DNA of 64,000 nucleotides from Xylanibacter brevis ATCC 19188 (GCF_000621725.1 NZ_JHXM01000010.1:1-64000); one strand, 5' to 3'. Positions 27,909-38,021 are shown, numbered from the stretch's first letter. Translations and numbers: made by a program. Notes: generated by a model not told the origin, from the sequence alone.

Positions 27909-28550
27909 ATGATGATACAAGGGAGGTTCATACAAAGATTATATCTGACGGCGATGGCATTGTTTCTGACGATGTCATCGTTCGCGCAAGATATACAGAT
28001 AGGCGCCAAGGGTGGATTTGACCTGACGTCTATGGAGTTTTCAAGTGGTGATCTTGACAAGAGCAACCGTGCAGGTTTCTTCATTGGTCCCAGCATGCGT
28101 ATAGATACACCTGTGATGGGACTCTCTGTCGATGTGTCGGCACTCTATGATCAGCGTAACATCAAGGTGGGCACACGCACGCTCACACAAGAAAGTCTGG
28201 TGGTGCCGGCCAATGCTCGTTTCGGGGTGTCTATCGGCGATCTGCTGGGCATCTTTGTCAGTGCTGGTCCTCAGTTGAGCTACAATCTGGGTAAGTCTTC
28301 TTTCCAGTGGGAAGACATTGATCACTATCGTAAGCACTTCACCTTCCAAGAGACCACCCTTAGCATCAACCTTGGTGCGGGTGCCAAGATTGGTGGCAAC
28401 CTTGAAGCTGGCATCTATTATAACGTGCCCCTAGGCAAGACTGCCGACTTTACCTGGGATACGCTGGCTTCAGAACTTCAGGATTTAGATATGCACACCG
28501 CCAAGTCTAAGACCAACGCTTGGCGTATTTCCGTTTCTTATTATTTCTAA
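27909..28550 (+). CDS. Outer-membrane beta-barrel protein after gldN
   Basis: A 213-residue protein with a signal peptide (cleavage near SSFA-Q, residue ~26) and an eight-strand-type small barrel pattern: IQIGAKGGFDLTSMEF at the start, GFFIGPSMRI, LNLGAGAKIGGNLEAGIYYNVPLG-like strands and a terminal WRISVSYYF with C-terminal Phe, the usual outer-membrane insertion signal. It resembles the porin-family/PorT-like barrels found in Bacteroidetes, but I cannot assign it to PorT itself. Its position 9 bp after gldN hints at a T9SS accessory role, which is inference. Confidence 0.8.
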   Translation: MMIQGRFIQRLYLTAMALFLTMSSFAQDIQIGAKGGFDLTSMEFSSGDLDKSNRAGFFIGPSMRIDTPVMGLSVDVSALYDQRNIKVGTRTLTQESLVVPANARFGVSIGDLLGIFVSAGPQLSYNLGKSSFQWEDIDHYRKHFTFQETTLSINLGAGAKIGGNLEAGIYYNVPLGKTADFTWDTLASELQDLDMHTAKSKTNAWRISVSYYF

Positions 28551-28553
28551 CGC

Positions 28554-30824
28554 TTGACCTACGCAGACGTCATATTGCCCGTGCCGTTAGACGGCCTTTT
28601 TACCTATGCTGTTCCTCAGTCGATGGAAAGCACAGTGGCAACAGGCATGCGTGTGTTGGTACCCTTTGGTAAAAGCAAGACCTATATTGCTATCATTGCT
28701 CGTCTTCATCAGCAGAAGCCAGAAGGCTATGCCGTGAAGGATATTCTTCAGCAGATAGACTCTTCCCCCATTCTGTTTCCACAGCAGCTCAGGCTATGGC
28801 AATGGATCTCCGATTATTATATGTCGCCCATTGGCGAGGTCTATAAGGCTGCTCTTCCTGCAGGACTGAAGGCAGAAGATGGCTATCGTCCTCGTACAGA
28901 GACTTATATCCGTCTGACCGCCAACTACCGTCAGGAGGCTTCTCTGCATGTGGCGCTCAACATTTTGAAGCGCGCTCCCAAACAGTTGGAAGCCTTTATT
29001 GGTTATCTCTCACTGTCGCGATGGGACACCATCGATGGCGATACCTGTCGCGAGAGCGTGATAGAAATCACACGCGAGGAACTGATGAACTCCACCGGTG
29101 CAACACTTCCCACGCTCAATCAGTTGATAAAGCGTGGCTTTCTTGAGACCTACGAGGTGGAGGTGGGACGCCTGAATCACGGCGGTGAGCCACACCCAGA
29201 GCTCGTCAAGGCGTTGAACCCAGCTCAGCAGGATGCCTACAATCAGATTCTGATGTCGTTCATGAAGAAGAACGTCACTCTGTTGCATGGTGTCACCTCT
29301 AGCGGCAAGACGGAGATTTTCATTCATCTTATTCAGCGCGAGATAGAGCAACACCGCCAAGTGCTCTACCTCTTGCCCGAGATTGCACTCACCGTCCAGA
29401 TGATGCAGCGCTTGCAGCGCGTCTTTGGACTTCGTTTAGGTATCTATCACTCTAAGTATAGTGATGCCGAACGTGTGGAGATATGGCAGAAGCAGCTCTC
29501 TGATAATCCTTACGACATCATTCTTGGTGCTCGTTCTGCGGTGTTCCTGCCTTTTAAGAACTTGGGGCTGGTCATCGTTGACGAGGAACATGAAACCAGC
29601 TATAAACAGCAAGACCCCATGCCGCGCTATCATGCTCGCAGTGCTGCTATCATGTTGGCGCAGAAGGGCGCGCGTGTGCTTCTTGGCACTGCCACCCCAT
29701 GTGTGGAGTCCTATCATAATGCGAAGACTGGAAAGTACGGACTTGTTGAACTGAAAGAGCGCTACCAGGGCATCGAACTGCCCGAGATTCAGGTTGTGGA
29801 TACTCAAGACCTGCAGCATCGTAAGATGATGAATGGTCCGTTCTCACCTCTTTTATTAGCACGCGTACGCGAGGCTTTGGATCGTGGCGAACAAGCTATT
29901 CTATTTCAGAACCGTCGAGGATGGGCTCCGATGGTAGAATGTAAGCAGTGTGGTTGGGTGCCTCGTTGCGAACATTGTGACGTCAGCCTGACATTGCACC
30001 GCAGTATGAACCAACTGACGTGTCATTACTGTGGTTTCACCTATCGTATCCCCACCGAGTGTCCGGCCTGCGGTTGTAAGGACCTGCAGGGCCGTGGCTA
30101 TGGCACCGAGAAGATAGAAGACCAGATACGCGATATCTTCCCCGATGCACGTATCTCGCGTATGGACCTCGACACCACGCGCACCCGCAATGCCTACGAG
30201 CGTATTATCAGCGATTTCTCTGCCGGACGTACCAATCTGCTCATTGGCACTCAGATGATCAGTAAGGGTCTTGACTTCGATAAGGTCAGTGTGGTTGGTA
30301 TCCTTAATGCCGATACCATGCTCAACTATCCCGACTTCCGTGCCTATGAGCACGCCTTCATGATGATGGCACAGGTGAGTGGTCGTGCCGGTCGTAAGGG
30401 AAAGCGTGGCTTGGTGATTCTCCAGACGAAGAATCCTCAGTTGCCTGTCATTCAGCAGGTGGTTCGCAATGACTATCAGGCGCTCTATCAAGACATGGTG
30501 GCCGAGCGTCAGTTGTTCCATTATCCTCCTTATTATCGCCTGATTTACGTGTATCTGAAACACAAGAACGATGATGTGGTCAATACTGCCAGTCTCGAAT
30601 TCGGTACTCGCCTGCGTCAGTGGTTTGGCGGTCGTGTGCTTGGTCCCGACAAACCAGCCGTGGCAAAAGTAAAGACCTTGTGCATCCGTAAGATGGTTCT
30701 CAAACTTGAGAACGGCATCGATATGCCCAAGGTCCGTCAATATTTAACGCTTGCCCAACAGCAGTTGCTGCAAGACAAGCGTTATAGTTCACTTCAGATC
30801 TATTATGATGTAGATCCTCTGTAG
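28554..30824 (+). CDS. priA: Primosomal protein N' (PriA helicase)
   Basis: A 756-residue 3'-5' DNA helicase that restarts stalled replication forks. Walker A is GVTSSGKTE (about residues 245-253), the DEAH-like box is VDEEHE, and the zinc-binding insert has paired cysteines (CKQCGWVPRCEHCDVSL, CHYCGFTYRIPTECPACGCK). Helicase motifs GTATP and GRAGRKGKRG are present. The start is TTG at 28554: it gives the expected N-terminus (TYADVILPVPL), and the preceding stop at 28548 is in the same frame, so nothing longer is possible; the first ATG would remove about 23 conserved residues. Confidence 0.95.
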   Translation: MTYADVILPVPLDGLFTYAVPQSMESTVATGMRVLVPFGKSKTYIAIIARLHQQKPEGYAVKDILQQIDSSPILFPQQLRLWQWISDYYMSPIGEVYKAALPAGLKAEDGYRPRTETYIRLTANYRQEASLHVALNILKRAPKQLEAFIGYLSLSRWDTIDGDTCRESVIEITREELMNSTGATLPTLNQLIKRGFLETYEVEVGRLNHGGEPHPELVKALNPAQQDAYNQILMSFMKKNVTLLHGVTSSGKTEIFIHLIQREIEQHRQVLYLLPEIALTVQMMQRLQRVFGLRLGIYHSKYSDAERVEIWQKQLSDNPYDIILGARSAVFLPFKNLGLVIVDEEHETSYKQQDPMPRYHARSAAIMLAQKGARVLLGTATPCVESYHNAKTGKYGLVELKERYQGIELPEIQVVDTQDLQHRKMMNGPFSPLLLARVREALDRGEQAILFQNRRGWAPMVECKQCGWVPRCEHCDVSLTLHRSMNQLTCHYCGFTYRIPTECPACGCKDLQGRGYGTEKIEDQIRDIFPDARISRMDLDTTRTRNAYERIISDFSAGRTNLLIGTQMISKGLDFDKVSVVGILNADTMLNYPDFRAYEHAFMMMAQVSGRAGRKGKRGLVILQTKNPQLPVIQQVVRNDYQALYQDMVAERQLFHYPPYYRLIYVYLKHKNDDVVNTASLEFGTRLRQWFGGRVLGPDKPAVAKVKTLCIRKMVLKLENGIDMPKVRQYLTLAQQQLLQDKRYSSLQIYYDVDPL

Positions 30825-30839
30825 GAGGTCTCTTTATTC

Positions 30840-32450
30840 TTAAATGTGGATGTCGCAACCGATACCGATCACACGGTTGGTACGGGTGAAGGCGTCGCTC
30901 TCTCCAGCAGTGGGATAGTTGTTGCGTTTGTAGTTGTCGTAGTAGGTTTGGAAGTAACCACCTTTCAGTGTGATGTTGTCGTTCACCTTATAGTTAGCAC
31001 CAAAACCAAGACTATAGCTGTTTACTACGAACGACATATCGTTCATGTATTCATCTGTCAGACCATAGCGTGTCAGCTGTCCACCCAGTGAGATGGTGAT
31101 GCGGTCGTTGACGTCCCACTCAGCACCTGCCAGCACCTCCCATGAGTTGTTGTCCAGCTTATGCTGTGTATTGCCATACCAGTTGGCGTCCTTGTCAAAG
31201 TAGTAGTGTCCGCCCAGGTTCAGACGCAGTGGATCGATGGGCGTCCACATGGCACCCAGTGTCAGCAGGGCAGGCTGGTCTTCGTTCACCTCCTCGCTGT
31301 CGCGGAACTTATTGACAGATTCAATCTCGCTGGCTTCAAAGACTGTTGACTCGTTCTTCATTCTGATTTCAGTCTTAAACTCGTACTTTGCAGCCAGATT
31401 GAAGCGGTTGAAGCGATAGTCGATACCAATCACAGGAGCAATACCCACGCTCGACTGGTTGCAGAGCAGGTTCACACCGTCTGAGTATTTTGACAACTGA
31501 GCCAGACGTGTGCTGCTGGCGTGCAGTTGATCGCGACTGCCCTCCAACTGTGCCTTCTGAGCTGCCAGTTCTGTGTATTGAGGTGTGTTCGTCATGTTGT
31601 TAGCCTCCAGCTGACTCATGCCGTTGCTCACCTGGGTGATCATGCCGTTCAGTGTGCTGATACAGCCCTGAGCCTGAGCTTCTACCTGTGGCAGGAAGCT
31701 ACCGAAGTTCATGTATGAAGGAGCGATGTCGCCGCTAAATCCAACCTGGATATTGCTGATACGCGCCTTGTAGGTGGCGGTACCATAGAGCAGTCGCAGA
31801 CCACCATATACCGACAGGTCGTCGTTCAGTTTGTAGGCTGTACCCAGTTGGAAGCCGAAGTAGTACTGGCGTCCCTGCATATAGCCGTCCATGTCGTAGC
31901 CGATGATATTGTATTCAGGCAGAACAGCTGGCTGACCATTCATTTTCAGCATGCCGTTGATTTGCTTAGCAGCACCGTCGAGCGTCATCAGTCCGCTGGC
32001 AATGTTACCAACTACGCGCTCAAACGAGCCCAGACCGTTGTCAAAGTTGCAGGCACCGCCACCGCCGGGCACTGAGAAGTTGAACTGCAGACTCCAGTCA
32101 CCTTTGTTCCAAGCAGCCTGAATAGAGGGAATACATGGAGCATCGGCCACACCCTCATAAGTCTTTGTGGTCTGTCCATTGTTCTTCTTGCCATACTTAA
32201 AGTATTCGCTGGTTGACTCAATGGTACGTGTCTGGTGAGCATATTGCCAGTTGAATCCCAGGTGGAATCCCTCGGGCAGGAAGACAACACCTGCAGGGTT
32301 CGAGTAAACACCGTCCAGACTGATGGCAGCGTCGCGTGCAGGGTTTCTCAAAAAATCGATGCTTTGATTCGTGTTGGTTAAGATACCACCTGCATTCGCT
32401 GTGGTGGCTGCTGCCAGCAGAAGGCTGGCCAAAATTGATTTTGTTTTCAT
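30840..32450 (-). CDS. OmpP1/FadL-family outer-membrane protein
   Basis: A 536-residue protein with a signal peptide (cleavage near NA-GGIL, residue ~20) and the FadL/OmpP1 opening NQSIDFLRNPARDAAISLDGVYSNPAGVVFLPEG. The body is a long beta-barrel, ending VIGIGCDIHI. Members move hydrophobic compounds through the outer membrane; the substrate is unknown here. An unusual helical, glutamine/alanine-rich stretch at about residues 255-325 (GCISTLNGMITQVSNGMSQLE onward) interrupts the barrel. It is convergent with priA. A -7 element TACCTTTG lies upstream at 32492-32485 on the minus strand. Confidence 0.9.
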   Translation of the reverse strand: MKTKSILASLLLAAATTANAGGILTNTNQSIDFLRNPARDAAISLDGVYSNPAGVVFLPEGFHLGFNWQYAHQTRTIESTSEYFKYGKKNNGQTTKTYEGVADAPCIPSIQAAWNKGDWSLQFNFSVPGGGGACNFDNGLGSFERVVGNIASGLMTLDGAAKQINGMLKMNGQPAVLPEYNIIGYDMDGYMQGRQYYFGFQLGTAYKLNDDLSVYGGLRLLYGTATYKARISNIQVGFSGDIAPSYMNFGSFLPQVEAQAQGCISTLNGMITQVSNGMSQLEANNMTNTPQYTELAAQKAQLEGSRDQLHASSTRLAQLSKYSDGVNLLCNQSSVGIAPVIGIDYRFNRFNLAAKYEFKTEIRMKNESTVFEASEIESVNKFRDSEEVNEDQPALLTLGAMWTPIDPLRLNLGGHYYFDKDANWYGNTQHKLDNNSWEVLAGAEWDVNDRITISLGGQLTRYGLTDEYMNDMSFVVNSYSLGFGANYKVNDNITLKGGYFQTYYDNYKRNNYPTAGESDAFTRTNRVIGIGCDIHI

Positions 32451-32484
32451 TTCAATTTAAAACTTTGTTGAAAAAATTCGGCTG

Positions 32485-32492
32485 CAAAGGTA
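32485..32492 (-). promoter_or_regulatory. -7 element of the OmpP1/FadL-like gene
   Basis: TACCTTTG on the minus strand, about 35 bp before the start codon. No exact TTG at the standard spacing. Confidence 0.4.
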
Positions 32493-32547
32493 TAGAGTTT
32501 GTTTTAAAACTTTTTTAATACATCGCCTAGATTAAGATAAATTAACT

Positions 32548-32594
32548 AAAAAACTGCACAAACTTGCACAAAAAGTGCAGTTTGTGCAGTTTTT
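32548..32594 (-). terminator. Terminator after the PgpH-type gene
   Basis: A long stem: AAACTGCACAAAC (32551-32563) pairs perfectly with GTTTGTGCAGTTT (32580-32592), and the interior TGCAC/GTGCA extends it with one bulge. T-runs flank it on both strands. It lies downstream of the minus-strand phosphodiesterase gene. Confidence 0.8.
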
Positions 32595-32625
32595 CGTTGC
32601 ACAAAAGTGGGTTTAAGTGTGCATT

Positions 32626-34689
32626 TTATGCGCCGTTTTTCTTCTCTTCAGGGTAGCTGATACGGGTGTGATAGATTGTTTTCAGCTTTTCTATCATCAC
32701 GGTTTGTGCGTATGCAATGTCGCGGAAGGTGATAGGACACTCGCGGAAATAGCCCTCTTCCACCATGCTGTTAACAATTTTGTTGACCAGTGTGCGGATG
32801 CTCTGCTCCGTATAGTCTGGCAGCGAGCGTGAAGCAGCCTCCACGGCGTCGGCCATCATCAGGATGGCTTGCTCCTTGGTGAACGGGTTAGGACCGGGAT
32901 AGGTGAACAGCAGTTCATCGATATCCTCGTCGGGATGCTCGTTCTTATACTTGATATAGAAGTATTTTGCCTTGCCCAGGCCGTGGTGTGTGGCAATAAA
33001 GTCACGAATCTGGTTGGGCAGGTTATGCTGGTTGGCCAGTTTCAGTCCCTCGGTGACGTGGCTGATGATCATCTGTGCGCTCTCAATATACGATAGTTGG
33101 TCGTGAGGACTGATGCCGCCCGATTGGTTTTCGGTGAAGTAGATGGGGTTCTGTGTCTTGCCGATGTCGTGATACAGAGCTGCCGTACGCACCAGTTGCG
33201 GGTTGCCGCCAATCTTACGTGCTATCTCAGCAGCCAGGTTGCCCACCTGGATAGAGTGCTGGAAGGTGCCGGGCGCTACCTCGCTCATGCGTCGCAGCAG
33301 GTCCTTGTTCATGTCGCTCAACTCAATCAGCGTGATGTCTGACGTAAACCCGAAGAACTTCTCGATGAGATAGAGTAGAGGGTAACAGCAGAACAGGATG
33401 ATGCCGCTCAGCACCAGGAACACATATTCAGTATGCTCTATGCGCTCGATGTTGCCAGAACGAATCATAAACACTGCCAGGTTGGCCAGCATGGCCACAC
33501 TCGATGTGATGATGGCGGTCCAGAACAGTTGTGAACGGCTCGACAGTTCCCTCAGCGAGAAGATGGCTGCCAGTCCTGCAGCTATCTCTACGGATATAAA
33601 CTCCAGTGGGCGTTGCAGCATGGTGGCACAGATCAGCACCACCACCACATGAGCCATGAAGGCCGTTCGTGAGTCCATAAACACGCGGATGAAGATGGGC
33701 ACGATGGCGAAAGGCAGCAGGAACACATGGAATAGGTTGTGTTCTACCAGCAGCGACGCATCCACCGTGGCCAGCACGATGAGTGCATAGATCATCATGG
33801 CCGAGCGAATACGCTCGAAATAGTCGCGGCGATAGATGCTCAGATAGATGGTGAAAGCACCTATGAGTAGTGTCACAAAGAGCAGTTCGCCCACTACCGT
33901 ACTGTTAAAGGTGGATTCAGACTTATGTCTCAGTTCTATCTCTTTCAGGTACGAGGTGATGATCTGAAACGTATGCTCGTCAACCAGATCGCCACGGCTC
34001 ACAATCTTCTGACCTCGTTGCACCACGCCAATAGCCAGTGGCACGCTGGCCACCAGGTCTTCCATGCTCTCCTCGCTGCGCGACTTGTCGTAGGTCAGGT
34101 TGGGTACCAGATAGTTGTTGATGTCCATCTTAGAGATGGCCTCGTGGTAGTACATCAGGCCTGGGTCCAGCCTCAGTCGTTCGTAGGCTTCCACGGGGGT
34201 CAGCACCGAACCGGCGTCAATGCTTGTGGCCTCTTTGTCGTCAATGCGGCGTATCGCTCTCACCGTGTCTTCTGCCACTTTCATGGGTTTCTTCGTATCC
34301 ACAATGCCCTGCTTGTAGAGTACGCGAATGCGAGAGCTTACCGCGTTGATAAAACTGCCGGAAAGTCCAGGTTGCTTCTGTCTTATCTCCGTGATAAACA
34401 GATGCTCCATTTGCTGTCCTTTCTCCTTGTCGTAGATGTAGTATGGCTCATAGTCCTTCAGCACCTGTCTTCTTTCCTGTTGTATCACAGAGTCGCTTTT
34501 GTAAACGGGGAAGTCGAATTGTGCTATCAGGTCGTTATGCCGCCACACCTTGTCCATCTCCACTTTGAACGAAGGCTTGTTGTCTCGTGGCATAAACCAC
34601 ACGATGAAGAGTACGGTGCCAAGCATCAGGGCAATGCGTTTTGCGATGTCTTGCCACGTCAGTTCTATCTTAAAGTTAATACCTTTCAT
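32626..34689 (-). CDS. pgpH: 7TM-HD phosphodiesterase (PgpH-type)
   Basis: A 687-residue membrane enzyme of the PgpH family, whose characterised members hydrolyse cyclic di-AMP. One N-terminal membrane helix (ALMLGTVLFIVWFM), an extracytoplasmic 7TMR-HDED-type domain (about 40-270), seven membrane helices (about 275-460), then a cytosolic HD domain with VRTAALYHDIGKTQNPIYF and FIATHHGLGKAKYFY carrying the metal-binding His/Asp residues. Length fits the family. Whether this organism uses c-di-AMP cannot be seen here. It is a single gene followed by a strong terminator. Confidence 0.92.
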   Translation of the reverse strand: MKGINFKIELTWQDIAKRIALMLGTVLFIVWFMPRDNKPSFKVEMDKVWRHNDLIAQFDFPVYKSDSVIQQERRQVLKDYEPYYIYDKEKGQQMEHLFITEIRQKQPGLSGSFINAVSSRIRVLYKQGIVDTKKPMKVAEDTVRAIRRIDDKEATSIDAGSVLTPVEAYERLRLDPGLMYYHEAISKMDINNYLVPNLTYDKSRSEESMEDLVASVPLAIGVVQRGQKIVSRGDLVDEHTFQIITSYLKEIELRHKSESTFNSTVVGELLFVTLLIGAFTIYLSIYRRDYFERIRSAMMIYALIVLATVDASLLVEHNLFHVFLLPFAIVPIFIRVFMDSRTAFMAHVVVVLICATMLQRPLEFISVEIAAGLAAIFSLRELSSRSQLFWTAIITSSVAMLANLAVFMIRSGNIERIEHTEYVFLVLSGIILFCCYPLLYLIEKFFGFTSDITLIELSDMNKDLLRRMSEVAPGTFQHSIQVGNLAAEIARKIGGNPQLVRTAALYHDIGKTQNPIYFTENQSGGISPHDQLSYIESAQMIISHVTEGLKLANQHNLPNQIRDFIATHHGLGKAKYFYIKYKNEHPDEDIDELLFTYPGPNPFTKEQAILMMADAVEAASRSLPDYTEQSIRTLVNKIVNSMVEEGYFRECPITFRDIAYAQTVMIEKLKTIYHTRISYPEEKKNGA

Positions 34690-34855
34690 GTAGATAAGTC
34701 TTTGTTTCTGGCAGCAAATTTATACATTATTTCGCATACAACCAAGGTTTTAACCGAAATTATAGCAATGTGACAGCGGTGAAACGGCTTCAAAAGGTTT
34801 GATTGCGTCACCCCCGAATCGCCACGTTACACCTATTTAAATAAAATTAGGAAAA

Positions 34856-34889
34856 TTGATGGCTGAATGATTAAAAATTAGTACCTTTG
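34856..34889 (+). promoter_or_regulatory. Promoter of gltX-waaA
   Basis: TTG at 34856-34858 and TACCTTTG at 34882-34889, separated by 23 bp, which is slightly long for the consensus. The ATG of gltX follows about 31 bp after the -7 element. Confidence 0.5.
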
Positions 34890-34920
34890 CACCAAAATAT
34901 AAAAAGAACTAAAAAAACAC

Positions 34921-36438
34921 ATGGCAGAAAGAAAAGTGAGGGTGCGCTTTGCACCCAGTCCCACAGGACCCCTTCATATCGGTGGCGTACGTACCGCCTT
35001 GTACAATTATCTGTTCGCCAAGCAGCATGGTGGCGATCTGGTGTTCCGTATTGAGGATACCGACACCACGCGCTTTGTGCCCCAGGCTGAGGCCTACATC
35101 ATCGAAGCCTTCAACTGGTTGGGCATCAAGTTCGACGAAGGCGTATCTTTCGGTGGTGAGCATGGCCCCTATCGTCAGAGCGAGCGTCGCGACATCTACA
35201 AGAAGTATGTGAAGCAGCTGCTGGACAACGGTAAGGCTTATATCGCCTTTGATACCCCCGAGGAGTTGGCCCAGAAGCGTGAGGAGATCGAGAATTTCCA
35301 GTACGACAATAAGACCCGCACCATGATGCGCAACTCGCTGACCATGCCTCAGGAAGAGGTGGAGAAGCTGATTGCCGAGGGCAAGCAGTATGTGGTGCGC
35401 ATCAAGATTGACGCTGGCGAGGAAGTGCTTGTTGACGATATGATTCGCGGTGAGGTGCGCGTGAAGAGCGACATCCTCGATGATAAGGTGCTCTATAAGA
35501 GTGCCGACGAGCTGCCCACCTATCACCTGGCCAACATCGTTGATGACCACCTGATGGAGATCACCCACGTGATCCGTGGTGAGGAGTGGTTGCCCAGTGC
35601 CCCCTTGCATGTGCTGCTCTACAAGGCCTTTGGCTGGCAGGACACTATGCCCCGCTTTGCCCACCTGCCCTTGTTGCTGAAGCCCGATGGCAAGGGTAAG
35701 TTGTCTAAGCGCGATGGCGACCGTCTTGGTTTCCCCGTGTTCCCCCTCGACTGGAAAGATGAGCAGGGCAACGTCACCTCTACGGGCTATCGTGAGCAGG
35801 GTTACTTCCCCGAGGCTGTCATCAACTTCCTTGCTCTGTTGGGATGGAACCCTGGCACCGAGCAGGAGCTCTTCACCCTCGACGAACTGGTGCCTCTGTT
35901 CGATATCTCTAAGTGTTCAAAGGCCGGCGCTAAGTTCGCCTACGAGAAGGGCATCTGGTTTAACCACGAGTATGTCCTGAAGAAGAGTGCAGAGGAGATT
36001 GCCCGTCTGTGGGAACCCGAGGTGCGTGCTCATGGCGTCAATGACTCGTTCGACCGCATCGTTAAGGTCTGCGAGATGATGAAAGACCGTATCAGTTTCG
36101 TCAAGGAGCTGTGGCCTCTCTGTTCATTCTTCTTTGAGGCTCCCACCGCCTATGACGAGAAGACAGCCAAGAAGCGCTGGAAGGAAGACTCTGCTCAGGT
36201 GATGACCGAGCTCATCGGCGTGCTTGAGGGTATTGAGGACTTCTCGCTCGAGAACCAGGAACAGATTGTTCACGCTTGGGTTGAACAGAAAGAGTATAAG
36301 TTGGGCAACGTGATGAATGCTTGGCGTCTGACGCTCGTTGGTGAGGGTAAGGGTCCTGGCATGTTCGATATCTCAGCCTTCTTGGGCAAGGATGAAACCA
36401 TTGCCAGAATGAAACGTGCCATCGAAGTGCTGGGCTAA
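34921..36438 (+). CDS. gltX: Glutamyl-tRNA synthetase
   Basis: A 505-residue class I synthetase charging tRNA-Glu. The HIGH-type motif is in [20 protein letters not shown] (residues ~8-27), and the KMSKS-type motif is [15 protein letters not shown]. Length and the C-terminal helical anticodon-binding part are normal. Its TAA stop shares one base with the ATG of waaA, so translation is coupled. Confidence 0.97.
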   Translation: MAERKVRVRFAPSPTGPLHIGGVRTALYNYLFAKQHGGDLVFRIEDTDTTRFVPQAEAYIIEAFNWLGIKFDEGVSFGGEHGPYRQSERRDIYKKYVKQLLDNGKAYIAFDTPEELAQKREEIENFQYDNKTRTMMRNSLTMPQEEVEKLIAEGKQYVVRIKIDAGEEVLVDDMIRGEVRVKSDILDDKVLYKSADELPTYHLANIVDDHLMEITHVIRGEEWLPSAPLHVLLYKAFGWQDTMPRFAHLPLLLKPDGKGKLSKRDGDRLGFPVFPLDWKDEQGNVTSTGYREQGYFPEAVINFLALLGWNPGTEQELFTLDELVPLFDISKCSKAGAKFAYEKGIWFNHEYVLKKSAEEIARLWEPEVRAHGVNDSFDRIVKVCEMMKDRISFVKELWPLCSFFFEAPTAYDEKTAKKRWKEDSAQVMTELIGVLEGIEDFSLENQEQIVHAWVEQKEYKLGNVMNAWRLTLVGEGKGPGMFDISAFLGKDETIARMKRAIEVLG

Positions 36439-37685
36439 TGTTATACAACCTGATCATATATCTATATCTTCTTGGAGTGGCTATCTATAGCCGCTTCAAC
36501 GAGAAGGTGCGTAAGATGTGGCGTGGTGAGCGCGATGCTTTCCGCGTGTTGCGCGAAAAGGTAGATCCCAATGCTCGCTATGTGTGGTTCCATGCAGCCT
36601 CGTTGGGCGAGTTTGAGCAGGGCCGTCCCTTGATCGAACAGATCAAGCGCGAGCATCCCGACATCAAGATCCTGCTCACGTTCTTCTCACCCTCAGGCTA
36701 TGAGGTGCGCAAGAACTACGAGGGTGCCGACATCATTACCTATCTGCCCCTCGACACCATCACCAATGCACGTCGTTTCCTGCGCATCATACGTCCAGAG
36801 ATGGCTTTCTTCATCAAGTATGAGTTTTGGTACAACTACCTGCACATACTGAAGCATCGCCATGTACCCGTATATAGCGTGTCCAGTATCTTCCGCGACG
36901 GACAGGTGTTCTTCCGCTGGTATGGTCGTCAGTATGGTCGTGTGCTGAAGTGCTTCACCCATTTCTTCGTGCAGAACGAGAAGAGTCGTGAGTTGCTGGC
37001 AGGCATTGGCCTGACCAATACGACGGTGGTTGGTGACACCCGTTTCGATCGTGTGCTCCAGATCAAGGCCGCTGCCAAGCAGTTGCCCATCGTTGAGGCT
37101 TTCGTTAAGGATGCTCCACATGTGTTTGTGGCCGGCTCTTCGTGGCAGCCCGACGAGGAGATCTTCATCAAGTATTTCAATCAGCATAAGGATTGGAAAC
37201 TGATTATCGCCCCTCACGTGATAGGTGAAGACCACCTCCAGCAAATCGAGAAACTGCTCGAAGGTCGCAAGGTCATCCGCTATACGGAGGCAGAATCTCA
37301 CCTCTCAACACTCACCTCTCAACTCTCATCTTTCGACGTTCTCATCATCAACTGCTTCGGCCTGCTCAGCAGCATCTATCGCTATGGTGATGTGACCTAT
37401 GTCGGTGGCGGTTTTGGTGTTGGCATCCACAACACGTTGGAGGCCGCCGTGTGGGATGTTCCCGTGTTCTTTGGTCCCAACAATCAGAAGTTCCAGGAGG
37501 CCCAGAAGTTGAAAGCCTGCGGTGGAGGATTAGAGATTTCAAGTTATGAAGACTTCGAGCGTCAGATGAATCTCTTTGATGCTGATGCTCAAAAGATAAC
37601 GTCCGCCGGTCAGGAAGCCGGCAAGCTGGTGCAACAACTGGCTGGTGCCACACAAAAAGTGTTGAGCGGCGTACAAATCAAATAA
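36438..37685 (+). CDS. waaA: Kdo transferase
   Basis: A 415-residue GT30 enzyme that adds 3-deoxy-D-manno-octulosonic acid to lipid A during lipopolysaccharide synthesis at the inner membrane. An N-terminal hydrophobic segment (LIIYLYLLGVAIYSRF) is followed by WFHAASLGEFEQGRPLIEQI, with the conserved glutamate, then FFIKYEFWYNYL, SSIFRDGQVFFRW and the nucleotide-sugar part YVGGGFGVGIHNTLEAAVWDVPVFFGPN. It overlaps gltX by one base (TAATG). Family identity is secure. Confidence 0.95.
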   Translation: MLYNLIIYLYLLGVAIYSRFNEKVRKMWRGERDAFRVLREKVDPNARYVWFHAASLGEFEQGRPLIEQIKREHPDIKILLTFFSPSGYEVRKNYEGADIITYLPLDTITNARRFLRIIRPEMAFFIKYEFWYNYLHILKHRHVPVYSVSSIFRDGQVFFRWYGRQYGRVLKCFTHFFVQNEKSRELLAGIGLTNTTVVGDTRFDRVLQIKAAAKQLPIVEAFVKDAPHVFVAGSSWQPDEEIFIKYFNQHKDWKLIIAPHVIGEDHLQQIEKLLEGRKVIRYTEAESHLSTLTSQLSSFDVLIINCFGLLSSIYRYGDVTYVGGGFGVGIHNTLEAAVWDVPVFFGPNNQKFQEAQKLKACGGGLEISSYEDFERQMNLFDADAQKITSAGQEAGKLVQQLAGATQKVLSGVQIK

Positions 37686-37689
37686 AAAT

Positions 37690-37724
37690 GAAAAGCGGCT
37701 GTGCATCGAGCATAGCCGCTTTTC
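37690..37724. terminator. Bidirectional terminator between waaA and the small lipoprotein gene
   Basis: A 15-bp stem, GAAAAGCGGCTGTGC (37690-37704) with GCATAGCCGCTTTTC (37710-37724), one G-T pair. The convergent genes end on each side, and T-rich sequence follows in both directions. Confidence 0.8.
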
Positions 37725-37729
37725 GTTTC

Positions 37730-37966
37730 TCACTTTTTCTTGCCTTTCGCCTCTTTTGTTTTGATGGTGTCAGGCTTCTCCTTCTGCAGATAGGCAGGTG
37801 GTGGTCCATAGACCACGCGTATATCTCCCTCTTTGATCATCTCCGGAGCAGGTGCGGGCTTTGTCTCCTTTACTACGTTCTTGCTCGATTTGCAGGCACC
37901 AAAGCCCAGTGCTGCAATCGCACCGGTCAGCAAGATGTTCGTAGTCTTCAGTACTTTCTTTTTCAT
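37730..37966 (-). CDS. Small lipoprotein paired with a radical SAM enzyme
   Basis: A 78-residue protein. Residues 1-24 are a lipoprotein signal (KKVLKTTNILLTGAIAALGF) with the acylated Cys at 25 (GFGAC). The mature part is short, proline- and lysine-rich, and contains YGPPPAY at residues 53-59. It lies 55 bp downstream of a radical SAM/SPASM gene on the same strand. From memory, Bacteroidetes carry a recurrent pair of a SPASM radical SAM protein and a small lipoprotein with a Tyr-Gly-x-Pro motif (rSAM/lipoprotein system). The likely inference is that this is the substrate or partner. The function is unknown. Confidence 0.7.
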   Translation of the reverse strand: MKKKVLKTTNILLTGAIAALGFGACKSSKNVVKETKPAPAPEMIKEGDIRVVYGPPPAYLQKEKPDTIKTKEAKGKKK

Positions 37967-38021
37967 ATCCTCAAGTGTTTATGTTCAGTCTTCTTTAGTA
38001 TTCTCTTTTTTAATCCCCTTT

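Noticed and set aside
28524-28580. Stop-codon readthrough fusion of the barrel protein with PriA
   Set aside because: The frames agree and only three bases separate stop and TTG, but an exported barrel fused to a cytosolic helicase makes no sense; a separate TTG start explains the arrangement.
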